Position numbers and translations under genes: made by a program. DNA of 64,000 bases, from contig OX637337.1 of assembly GCA_951799405.1 (NCBI GenBank), forward strand, positions 2,170,001-2,234,000, given 5' to 3'. Position 1 is the stretch's first letter; each line of letters begins with the position of its first letter. This DNA is from Agapetus fuscipes. Its lineage: Eukaryota; Arthropoda; Insecta; Trichoptera; Glossosomatidae. Shown here in pieces: positions 1 to 8,763 of this stretch. The notes beneath the pieces are model-generated. The model worked only from the letters and a program-made list of their open reading frames with translations. It was not told where the DNA came from and made no database searches.

Positions 1-728
1 TGACAGAACGACATAGTGACATGACGACTCATAACAGAACGACACAGTGACAAAACGACACTCACAAAAAACATCACAAACAACAAAAACAATTATTTCA
101 CAAGAGCATCACTTGATAAACATCACTATGACAAAACAATAGAGAAAATAAATCACTATGACAAAACAACACAAAGAAAAAAGATAACATACTGTAAACA
201 GAACATACCATGAACGGCACATAAAAAAAACATCACATGACATAACGCCTTTCTTGTGATTTTTTGTCATAGTGATGTTTTGTCATGTGGTGCTAACATT
301 GTGGTGTTCTCTTTTGTCACTGTGCCATTCTGTTATGTGTCGTTCTGTCATGAAAACTTGCGTGAGGTATCTTGAAAGTAAAACTTATTGCATATGCCTA
401 ACCTGTACAAATTAATGCATACCAGCCCCCTCGGGAGCTGGGAAACTCCCACTTCAAAAGATGTTGTTGACGTAAGGCCGGCTCTCTTACCTTAGGTATG
501 TGTTGATTTGTCGTGTGATGTTTTTTCTTGTAATGCTTTGTCATTGTGATGTACTTTCCTGTGATGTTTTGTCATATAATGTACAAGTACTATCATGTGT
601 CGTTCTGTCATGTGTCGGTTTTGTCACTGTGTCGCTCTGACATGTGTTGTTCTGTCACTGTGTCGTTCTGTCATGTGTCGTTTGGTCACTGTGTCGTTTT
701 GTCACTGTGTTCTTCTAACATTAAACCA
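1..728. repeat. Fold-back minisatellite, tgtcgttctgtcatg type
   Basis: Degenerate 14-17-bp units read as TGACAGAACGACAC from 1 to about 240 and as the reverse complement (TCATGTGTCGTTCTG) from about 250 to 360 and 500 to 712, so the array is palindromic. It contains a tGAACGGCACATAAA-like segment that recurs at the other arrays near 47.4 kb and 52.9 kb. Frames open through it are low-complexity artefacts. A SINE fragment interrupts it at about 405-496. Confidence 0.8.
405..496 (+). repeat. SINE-C 3' fragment
   Basis: The stretch carries the SINE-C marker segment ACCAGCCCCCTCGGGAGCTG and the later GGCCGGC...CTTACC motif, matching the better copy near 49.6 kb. The tRNA-like head is absent. It lies inside the minisatellite. 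Confidence 0.75.
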
Positions 729-806
729 TAAGGTACGAGATGGCACATATAAGGTAGTAGTGAAAAGAGCATGCAAGAGCGCACTGCCTTTTTAAGCTGT
801 CTGTAA

Positions 807-2459
807 AGGCTGGTTCGGACAAGGCGAGTAATTTAGTCAAGTAACGAGTAATTTAGTGGCTAAACGTGTGCGAACCCCAACAATTTAGTCCAGTAGTTAA
901 GTCAATGGTTTAGTCAAGCCGATCCATTTCATTCTATTTTTTCGGGCAAGTAGCGGCCCCGCCCACCGTCCGTGGGCGAGTGTTGCCGAGAAGCCACGGA
1001 AAAGTCCGAGTCCGAAGAGCCACGGAAAAGCACGAGTCCGAGTCGAGTTTATTAGCGGCCGCGCCATTGGCCGCTCACTCTTGGCGGGGAAACGGAAATG
1101 CAAGAATGGCGGCAATTTAAATTGGCTGCAGTTTGAAAAGATAATGCCCGTTTTCAGCAAGAATATTTAAAGATAAAGTGCTGTTTAAAAATATTTAAGT
1201 ACTTAAGAACTTCTTATATTTGCGAGCCCGATGTTCCGCTCCCTAAACTTAGCGACCTGTCAGTGAGGTTATGTCATGTTTAAACTGTAAATAAGTGGAT
1301 ATGCACACCGATATCCTTGGTTTTTTAGAAACTCTTGAGAATTTAGAAGTTGCTAGGACTTATCTACGTCCAAAAAGTTTTGAGAAAGGTAATTTTTTTT
1401 CGATAAGAATAGTATGACATCGATTTTTGGTGCGGATATCAGCTGTCAAAAATACAATCATGTAGCTCCTTGCTGACAATAGAGCTGTACAAATATAGTT
1501 TTGGTAAAGATGTTGTGGAAATAACTATTATCGTCCATGAATTTATTACGTATTTAAAAACATCGATCTTTTACATTGATCGATGTTTATAGGTACCTAC
1601 CATAAATTTGTCATATCACAGGCCTTATGATATCCTTCAGATGGATTGTTACTTATTGTTTTGTACAGAAACAATTCAGTGACACACGGGGATAACTAAT
1701 TAGAGGCATTACAATTTTATGCCACTGTAAGCCATCAGCTGGTATCTGTGACAGACGTGAGAGGCGTATGTAGCAGGATTGAACAAGTTTCTCGCGGTCA
1801 GCCTCTGAAAAGTTGAACCATGTTTCTTCTTTAAGTTGATAATTGATTGGTGACCGCCGTGTATTTGAAAATGCCGATTTTACATGTCGAATATTGATGT
1901 TAATTGTCAACAACGAAAAACGCAACAGAGAAATGCAATCTGAATGCAGCTGCAGACTAGAGCCGTATTATAGTGTGTGCATACAAAATATACTTTGTAC
2001 ACATCATTGAAAAGATAAAAATTCAATTAAAAAATAATGTTTGCAGCGTAAATGGTAGATATTATTATAAACATCAAATAGTCATGTGTTGTTTTTATTT
2101 AAAATGTGTATATTATTTTATAAACCATAAAATACATTTCGAATTTACAAAAGTCGAGTTTCGAAGTTGTTTGCTAAACAGGCTCCTAGCTAGGTGGCCG
2201 GGCATAAATCAGTTAATATTACCAAACCATAGCCAATTTAAAGGGCTTTATAATAACATGATTTTAATACTCAATTAATATTTTCAAACTGCAGCCAATT
2301 CAAATTTTCCGCCATTATAGAAAGGGCTTTCTGCAGCCAACTTCGCACTTGTGTACTGTACTGGACCGTAATGCGAACGCTTCACGGGCGAGTAGCGCCC
2401 CGCCCACTACTAAATTACTCGCTACTTGACTAAATCAGTGGCCTCGTGCGAACTAGCCT
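807..2459. mobile_element. DNA transposon with PIF/Harbinger-like ends
   Basis: Imperfect terminal inverted repeats of about 55 bp begin AGGCTGGTTCGGACAAGGC on the left and, reverse-complemented, AGGCTAGTTCGCACGAGGCC on the right. Both continue through a shared TTTAGTCAAGTA..CGAGTAATTTAGT. The element is flanked by TAA at 804-806 and 2460-2462, a 3-bp duplication of the TWA kind used by PIF/Harbinger elements. The ends are GC-richer than the core. The only longer frames inside (minus 1653-1925, plus 1973-2278) match no family I recognise, so the copy is probably non-autonomous. The superfamily is inferred from the duplication only. Confidence 0.65.
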
Positions 2460-2589
2460 TAAGCCTTAAAACGAACGTATTTTCATGTCATTTAGCGTTG
2501 CAATCAAATACATAAAATGGAAATTGCTGTAACAAGTATTCTTACATTTCTGTTTAGTTTTTTTAATGGCTGTTTTAATAGCTGTTGAC

Positions 2590-2800
2590 AATCTATAATC
2601 TAAGTTGTACGTATGTATGTATTGACAATAAAACTCATATTTAATGCATGTTCTGAGACAGGCACATTTAATTTCGCGTTTATACGCGCTGCATGTGTAC
2701 ATAAAAAATATCACAACAATGTAAACTATGCAACTCCTGTCACCTTTTCCTGAAACCGGGAGGGCATTGTTAAACTGAACCAAGTTTTTACAGTCAGTCA
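2590..2800 (-). repeat. LINE-A 3' end, degenerate copy
   Basis: Diverged copy of the window's commonest repeat. It keeps the (ATAATCT) tail start, the palindromic GC..GCATGTG core and the 'cctgaaac.ggg..ggcattg' block. On the minus strand it reads as LINE 3' UTR followed by a TAGATTA-type tail. Confidence 0.6.
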
Positions 2801-2959
2801 AAATCATTCAAAATAAAAATATTAATGTACTTTGATGGTTGTTAACCAACGCCCTCAGAAAATACTCTTCATCAATATTAGTGTCTGTTTTTGATCATTG
2901 TACAAAAAGAGTGTCTCCTGAGAATGTTAGCTACGATACCAATGGTTGCTTAGCTAGAC

Positions 2960-3330
2960 AAATAGGGTTACTCCCTACCGCGTTTTTCCCGAAAGGATCG
3001 CACAAGGAATCGTTAAGGCGCCAGGCCTAACGCCAATCACTTCAGTTGAAATTTCGTAGCTCCCCAGGTTATTGGTACTCATTTCTTGTGAAGGCTGAGT
3101 AAACCTTGACGGTAAGGATCGCATAAGAAATTGTGAAGGCACCCGGCCTTACGCCAATCACTTCAGTTGAAATTGCGTATCTCCCCAGGGTATTGGTACT
3201 CATTTCTTGTGAAGGCTGAGTACCTAAACCTTGCCGGTATATTTGAAAATGGGATCTAAACCCGAGTTCTCGGCATTGAATGCAAGCACTCTGCCAACTG
3301 AACTATCGACTGGGAATCGAGAAAAATGTA
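2960..3330 (-). repeat. SINE-C copy with internal tandem duplication
   Basis: The tRNA-like head is at the right end (reverse complement of a GATAGTTCAGTTGGCAGAGTG-type A box near 3290-3315). The middle is duplicated: segments of about 120 bp at 2995-3115 and 3117-3235 both run from GGATCGCA..AA through TTGTGAAGGCTGAGTA. This duplication is not seen in the other SINE-C copies. Confidence 0.75.
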
Positions 3331-3344
3331 AGTTTTCTAATAAC

Positions 3345-3440
3345 TACTAATTAAATAAACAAAGTTTTAATTCACTTTTATAATTTTATTTCTGTCTAGC
3401 ACTTTCGCCTACAAGGCATCTTCAGGACAATGACAATTCA
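3345..3440. repeat. Transposon-end relic (CATCTTCAGG type)
   Basis: Contains GTTTTAATTCACTTTTA followed by GGCATCTTCAGGACAATGAC. The same pair of segments recurs near 43.65 kb and 62.36 kb, so this is an old repeat end. No coding content. Confidence 0.45.
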
Positions 3441-3461
3441 AATTTCTATATTTTTATATAT

Positions 3462-3934
3462 TGTTATGTAAATATAAATATTGAAATAAGTATGGGTAGT
3501 TATAGTTATAAGAGTCCTCATAGGTATAGGTAGGTAGGATCGATAATTGTGTATAGGTGTAGAATTCTCTAGGCTAAGTAGGTACTTGTTATAATTATAG
3601 GAATTCTGTATTACATTTGTAGGTAGGATTTTGGTTGTATCTCTAGGTAGTACGTGAAGCGTCGAGAAGTAATAATTACTCTGGAACCGTCTGGCGACTT
3701 TAGTTCTGGATCATACTGCTCTGAAGAGTATAAAGGTGCGAATGGCCTGCAGAGCGGGCCAGTATCATAGCGACTAACAAACACATCGAAGCCATCTGAT
3801 CAGTGAACCGAAACCAATGGAATAATCGAGAAAGTAGTGTGAAAATAAATTTTGTAACTGTGTAAAATAAATAACTATTGAAGAAGACCTGTGTATTTTT
3901 AATTTGAAGACAATTGAACCCTAATTTCGTAACA
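3462..3934 (+). repeat. 5' LTR of the gypsy element
   Basis: The 473-bp LTR starts TGTTATGTAAATATAAATA and ends CTAATTTCGTAACA. It is repeated at 10828-11300. It has a GAGTATAAAGG TATA-like box around 3727 and an AATAAATAAC polyadenylation-like signal near 3866, as expected for promoter and 3' processing signals in an LTR. Confidence 0.95.
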
Positions 3935-3936
3935 AT

Positions 3937-3951
3937 TGGTGTCAGGTGCGG
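3937..3951 (+). other. Primer-binding site
   Basis: TGGTGTCAGGTGCGG lies two bases after the 5' LTR. It starts with TGG, complementary to a tRNA CCA end, as in LTR elements primed by a tRNA 3' end. I did not assign the tRNA species. Confidence 0.75.
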
Positions 3952-4590
3952 AATTGTCAAGAAAAATTAAGATCTTCTGTCTAAAAATAAATAAAATAAA
4001 TTAAATAGTGTTAAAATGAACTTTATTCAAATTGAACTTTGTGTGAACTGACTTTTGTGAAAACAAGTGTTTAAATAAATTTTTGTTAAAAGAAAAGACG
4101 CAAAAGCAAGTTGCTTATAAATTCTGGAACATCATATGGAACATAATTCTGGACATAACATAATGACTATTTTACCGCATTGAGAAAGTCATCAAATTGG
4201 ACCATAGTTTTTTTATTATTGTGTGTGATTAAAAAAATAAAATAAATAAAAATCTTGAAAAATATTACAAAAAAACGTTCCAGATTCATCGAGAAAAGTT
4301 TTTGAATAACTATCCTTTGTTTACAAGTGTGTGAATGTACATTAAGTACCTACCTGTGTGTTTGAAAGACTTGAGACGAAATAAATAATTATGTACTATC
4401 AGACATTATTATGTTAAAAATATTGGTGATTTAAAAATAAATATTAAAAGACAGTACCTACCAATCAGTGTAATCAGATAAATTATTATTTTGCTAAAGT
4501 ACGTATTCAAAACAGCTATATATATAAAACTCAAAACTTGTATTAAATAAATTTAAAAATATTTTTGTTTTGAAGTAAATTTTGAAAAAA

Positions 4591-5976
4591 ATGGCAACCA
4601 AAGTGAACATCAAGGACCTCAAAGTCACTGAGCTTAAAAATGAGCTTCTGGAGAGGGACCTGGAGACCTCAGGAGGGAAGGCGGCCTTACAGGCACGCCT
4701 CATGGAGGCCTTAGAACAGTCAGGCGAAGACCCGGCATATTTTGTCATGGCGTCTGGAGGGGACCGCGCCTTGGACGAGCTAAACCTCAGCATCACCGGA
4801 AACTTCACTTCCATGGAGGAAAAGCTGAAAGGGGAGATGGCTGACAACGCCAAGACCCTGAAAGTGGAGATGGCTGACAACGCCAAGACCCTGAAGGAGG
4901 ACCTGACCGGGCTGGAGGAGAAGATGGCTGACAACGCCAGGACCCTGGAGGAGAAAATGGCTGACAATTCCAAGACCCTGAGGGAAGACCTGAAGGCGGA
5001 GATGGCTGACAACGCCAGGACCCTGAAGGCGGAGATAGCGGATAGTCTCACAACCCTGAAAGGAGAAATAGAGGAGAAGATGACAACCAACCTCTCGGCC
5101 CTGAAGGGGGAAATGGAGACTCGGATGTCAAACCTGGAAGACCGTCTGCGTGCCGAGCTGGCTGACAAGTGCCAGATGGAGTCCACCAGAATCTCCCCCA
5201 AAGGCGGCCTTCACGACGAGACCGACCAGGGATGCTCAACTCCAACCAGGATCACAAGAGGGGATGATGACCCTTTCCTAGCCAAGCACAACTTCCCAAC
5301 CTTCGACGGGAAGACGTCGTGGGAGGAATACTTGACCCTCTTTGAGACGGCTGCCATGATGGGAGCCTGGAGCCAGCAGAAGAAGGCTTCGGTTCTCAGC
5401 CTGTCGCTCCGAGGAGACGCTCTCAGGGTTCTGCAGGCCATACCCCTGGACAACCGTGGTGACTTTGGGCAGCTGAAGCAGCGCTTGGATATGCGCTATG
5501 GCCACAAGTGCCTGGAGCAGCTGTACAAGTCGCAGCTGAACACAAGGGTGCAGAAGCCCAACGAGAGCCTCCAGGAGTTTGAAATGGACATCGCCCGCCT
5601 GGTACGAGACGCTTACCCGACAGCCTCCGACGACATCTGTGAGAGCTTGGCAGTGGACAAGTTCCTAAATGGATTGCGGGAATGGGAGACGCAACAAGCC
5701 GTAAAACTGGCCCATCCCAAGGCTTTGAACGAGGCGCTCAGCCAAGCTCTCGAGTTTGAGGCTGTCAAACAGTCCATCAGGGGCCACGCCAGGGTTCGTG
5801 CAGTCGAGGCAGAGGAGGTCAAGCTACCTACAACCGAGGAGCTAATTGAAAAAGTGCTGGAACGTCTGAGACCTCGAAGACGAGACCCACGCTGCTGGAA
5901 CTGCGGACAGCTGGGCCACCTTAGCACCAAGTGTCCCAAGCCTCAGAAACCCAGAAAACAGGCTGCGGAAAACTAG
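4591..5976 (+). CDS. gag: Gag polyprotein with SAP domain and coiled coil
   Basis: 461 residues from the ATG at 4591; an in-frame TTG lies three codons upstream, but the ATG is the natural start. Residues about 6-42 ([20 protein letters not shown]...) fit a SAP motif, a small helix-hairpin module known for DNA/RNA binding. Residues about 72-195 are a Glu/Lys/Ala-rich coiled coil built on an 11-residue repeat ([14 protein letters not shown]) copied several times. A retrotransposon capsid domain follows ([18 protein letters not shown] onward), then one CCHC knuckle, [14 protein letters not shown], at nt 5893-5934. The frame is intact. The stop is preceded by GAAAAC, a plausible site for slippage into pol, which lies in the -1 frame. 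An N-terminal SAP domain is unusual for Gag. Confidence 0.93.
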   Translation: MATKVNIKDLKVTELKNELLERDLETSGGKAALQARLMEALEQSGEDPAYFVMASGGDRALDELNLSITGNFTSMEEKLKGEMADNAKTLKVEMADNAKTLKEDLTGLEEKMADNARTLEEKMADNSKTLREDLKAEMADNARTLKAEIADSLTTLKGEIEEKMTTNLSALKGEMETRMSNLEDRLRAELADKCQMESTRISPKGGLHDETDQGCSTPTRITRGDDDPFLAKHNFPTFDGKTSWEEYLTLFETAAMMGAWSQQKKASVLSLSLRGDALRVLQAIPLDNRGDFGQLKQRLDMRYGHKCLEQLYKSQLNTRVQKPNESLQEFEMDIARLVRDAYPTASDDICESLAVDKFLNGLREWETQQAVKLAHPKALNEALSQALEFEAVKQSIRGHARVRAVEAEEVKLPTTEELIEKVLERLRPRRRDPRCWNCGQLGHLSTKCPKPQKPRKQAAEN

Positions 5977-7135
5977 AAAGGGTTAATGGGAAGGGGCAAC
6001 CGTTGACCCACGCTGGAGAGGCCCTGAAATCTGCTGCTACTGTCGCAACCGTGAGAGGAAAAGCCAGCAGCATTTTTATCAATGGCATAATAGATGGAGT
6101 AACTCGTGAACTACTGGTGGACACGGGAGCAACCAGGACAATTCTGAGACGCGACATAGTGGCACGAGGCAAGCAGATTGCACCAACAAAGTGGTCTCTG
6201 CACACCGCCACGGGAGAGTCAGCACAGGTGTATGGGGAGACGATTGCCACCTTCCAAATTGGCAGCACCACTTTTGATCATCGGACGTTGGTGGCCAACA
6301 TTGAAGAAGACGTTATATTGGGAATGGACATACTGGACAGATTTGGGTGCAGTTTAAATTTAAAGAAAGGGTCCATTAAAATTGGAAATGAAGAAGTCAT
6401 CCTGCAAAGACGGAAAGAACTGGCTGCACGTGTTATCCTAGCTAAGAATACCGAAGTGAAGGGGCGATCCGAGATGATAGTGAGTGCCCGCCTGGATTCC
6501 AGTAGTACAAATGACCAAATCTGTATGATAGAACCGGAGAACATGGACAATGTTAACAAAGGAGTCATGGTGGCAAGAACAGTGATTCGCGCAAAGGAGA
6601 CCATTCCTGTCAAGATCATGAATGTGAACAGCTACCCAGTTAAAATGAACGAAGGTTTTGTTTTGGGCAGATGTGAGAGGATAACTTCCATTGTGCAACA
6701 GATGACAAACATGTCATGCGGAGGAAACAAATTGTCAACACAATTGGAAGCCCTGGTCCACGACGCTTCCCAAGGTCTAACCGAGGAAGACAAACGGAGA
6801 GTGAGGAGTTTGATCTGCCGCTACCAGAACATTTTCGAGGACTCTAATGGCCGTCTGGGAAGAACCAAGGTAGTGCGACATAGCATAGACACCGGAGAAG
6901 CGAGACCAATAAAACAGGCTCCAAGAAGACTCCCCTTTGCAAAGCGGGAAGAAGCTGACAAGATCATCAAAGACATGAGCAAGGATGGCATCATAGAACC
7001 ATCAAGTAGCCCTTGGACATCCCCGGTGGTACTGGTGAAAAAGAAGGATGGTACCACGAGATTTTGTGTGGACTACAGACTGCTCAACGATGTTACGAAA
7101 AAGGATAGTTACCCTCTGCCAAGGATTGACGACAC
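5931..7135 (+). CDS. pol: Pol part 1: protease and N-terminal reverse transcriptase
   Basis: Open in the -1 frame relative to gag and overlapping its last 46 bases, as in gag-pol frameshift elements. The retroviral-type aspartic protease is shown by [12 protein letters not shown] (DTG at 6120-6128) and [11 protein letters not shown] near 6320. The reverse transcriptase begins around 6940 with [19 protein letters not shown] and the FCVDYRLLN block, and stops at the conserved PLPRIDD motif. A foreign solo LTR (7136-7765) interrupts it here inside a codon. Reading on gives a stop at 7149-7151 within the insertion, so this copy can make only a truncated product. Confidence 0.92.
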
Positions 7136-7765
7136 TGTTATGTTATTTTAAATAACATATTATAAAAAAACAATCCCGAAGTGTGCAGTGTATGTTTGTG
7201 AGCCGAACGGAGCCGAACGGTCACGGAAGCGGCCGAACTGCACCGTATGAACTAATCAGGCCGTCGTTCGTTAGTTCCCGGCGAGATGTGAAGTGAGTCA
7301 GACGTTAGCGACCAAGCACCAAGCGGTGCAAGAGGGGGCACTACAATGGAGCTCCCTCCCCCCCCATCTACTTGGATTTCCTGCCAGCAAGGCACCCGCC
7401 TTGTGGACCAGAGACATAGGAGCGCCCACCCAGGGGCTCCCACGTGTGGAGGACGTGTGAACCACCGCTAGCCTGGGGCGCTGCCCCAGGCCTTCCGTTT
7501 AGAACTCCAGCCAACGGAATAGGGAGTGTTCTGGTGACAACCTGTAGGTCTGGCCAATTCCTTATTTCCCCTTTCCCCCCCCCCCATATTAGTACAGTAA
7601 TAAACCCTTATTTGTTCATGTTAACTTTATCTTTTCATTATAAAACCCTTCCCAAGATACAAGTAAGCAATGCCAAAGAAAGAACCCCACGCCCTGAGAG
7701 TGATGCTGATGAGAGCTAGCCGGAAGTAAGTATCCTGGAAGATACCTTTCAATCTAAACATAACA
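7136..7765. mobile_element. Nested solo LTR (family 2) inside gypsy pol
   Basis: The 630-bp insert starts TGTTATGTTATTTT, ends CTAAACATAACA, and is flanked by ACAC at 7132-7135 and 7766-7769, a 4-bp target duplication. It has no internal coding region, so it is best read as a solo LTR of another LTR family. A second copy of about the same length lies at 21620-22243. AATAAACCCTTATTTG near 7600 is a polyadenylation-like signal. It must be younger than the host gypsy copy. Confidence 0.88.
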
Positions 7766-8763
7766 ACACCTTGGACACATTGGCAGGATGCACCATTTTT
7801 TCCACATTGGACCTGAAAAGTGGCTACTGGCAAGTTGAATTGGATGCCAAAGATAAGGAGAAAACTGCATTCTCGACTGGATCTGGACTTTGGCAGTTCA
7901 CCGTGATGCCATTTGGCTTATGCAATGCCCCCGCCACGTTTGAAAGGCTGATGGAGAATGTGCTGCGAGGACTGTCATGGGAAACCTGCCTGGTATACTT
8001 GGATGACATAATCATCCTGGGAAAGGACTTCAACCATCAGTTGAGAAATCTGGAGCAAGTTTTCGGGCGACTACAAGACGCTGGACTGAAGCTCAACCCG
8101 AAAAAGTGTAACCTGTTCAAGAAACAAGTAAATTACCTGGGACACATAGTTTCTCAACGTGGAGTTGAAGTTGACCCTGCCAAAATCAAGGCAGTAAGAG
8201 ACTGGCCCGTGCTGAAGGACAAACATGAAACTAGGAGTTTCCTGGGGCTGTGCACTTATTACAGGAGGTTTGTGCCAAGATTTGCGGACATTGCAAAACC
8301 GCTCACCAAGCTTACGGAAGAAAACACTCGCTTCCATTGGAGTGATTCCTGCGCACAAGCATTTGAAGAGCTTAAGGGAAGATTAACAAGTGCCCCCATC
8401 TTGAGCTACCCACGAAAAGATGGAAAGTTCATCCTGGATACCGACGCTAGTAATGTGGGGATAGGAGGCGTCCTTTCCCAAATACAGGATGGGCATGAGA
8501 CTGTTCTGGGTTACTTCAGTAAAGTGCTTTCCAAGCCAGAACGAAATTATTGCGTGACCAGACGAGAGCTTCTTGCCGTGATAAAATCAGTGGAACACTT
8601 CCGCAAATACTTGTACGGGAGAAAATTCACACTACGGACTGATCATGCTGCACTGGTTTGGCTTCTGAAATTCAAAAACCCAGAAGGGCAAGTGGCTAGA
8701 TGGATTGAAAGGCTCCAGGAGTATGATTATGACTCCGAACATAGACCTGGCACGCTTCATTGA
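7766..8763 (+). CDS. pol: Pol part 2: rest of reverse transcriptase and RNase H
   Basis: Resumes the reverse transcriptase directly after the nested LTR. Motifs are FSTLDLKSGYWQVELD, the MPFGLCNAPATFERLM block, the catalytic YLDD at 7996-8007, and the thumb/connection LNPKKCNLF and GHIVS. RNase H runs from about 8420 with LDTDASNVGIGGVLSQ and RELLAVIKSVEHFRKYLYGR. It is cut by an in-frame TGA at 8761-8763 just after HRPGTLH. The usual NADALSRR continuation follows in the same frame, so a point mutation is the likely cause. Confidence 0.92.

Noticed and set aside
4494..5201. Minus-strand 235-codon Ser/Leu-rich frame opposite gag
   Set aside because: It mirrors the coiled-coil repeat of gag, whose strand has the SAP, capsid and CCHC domains.
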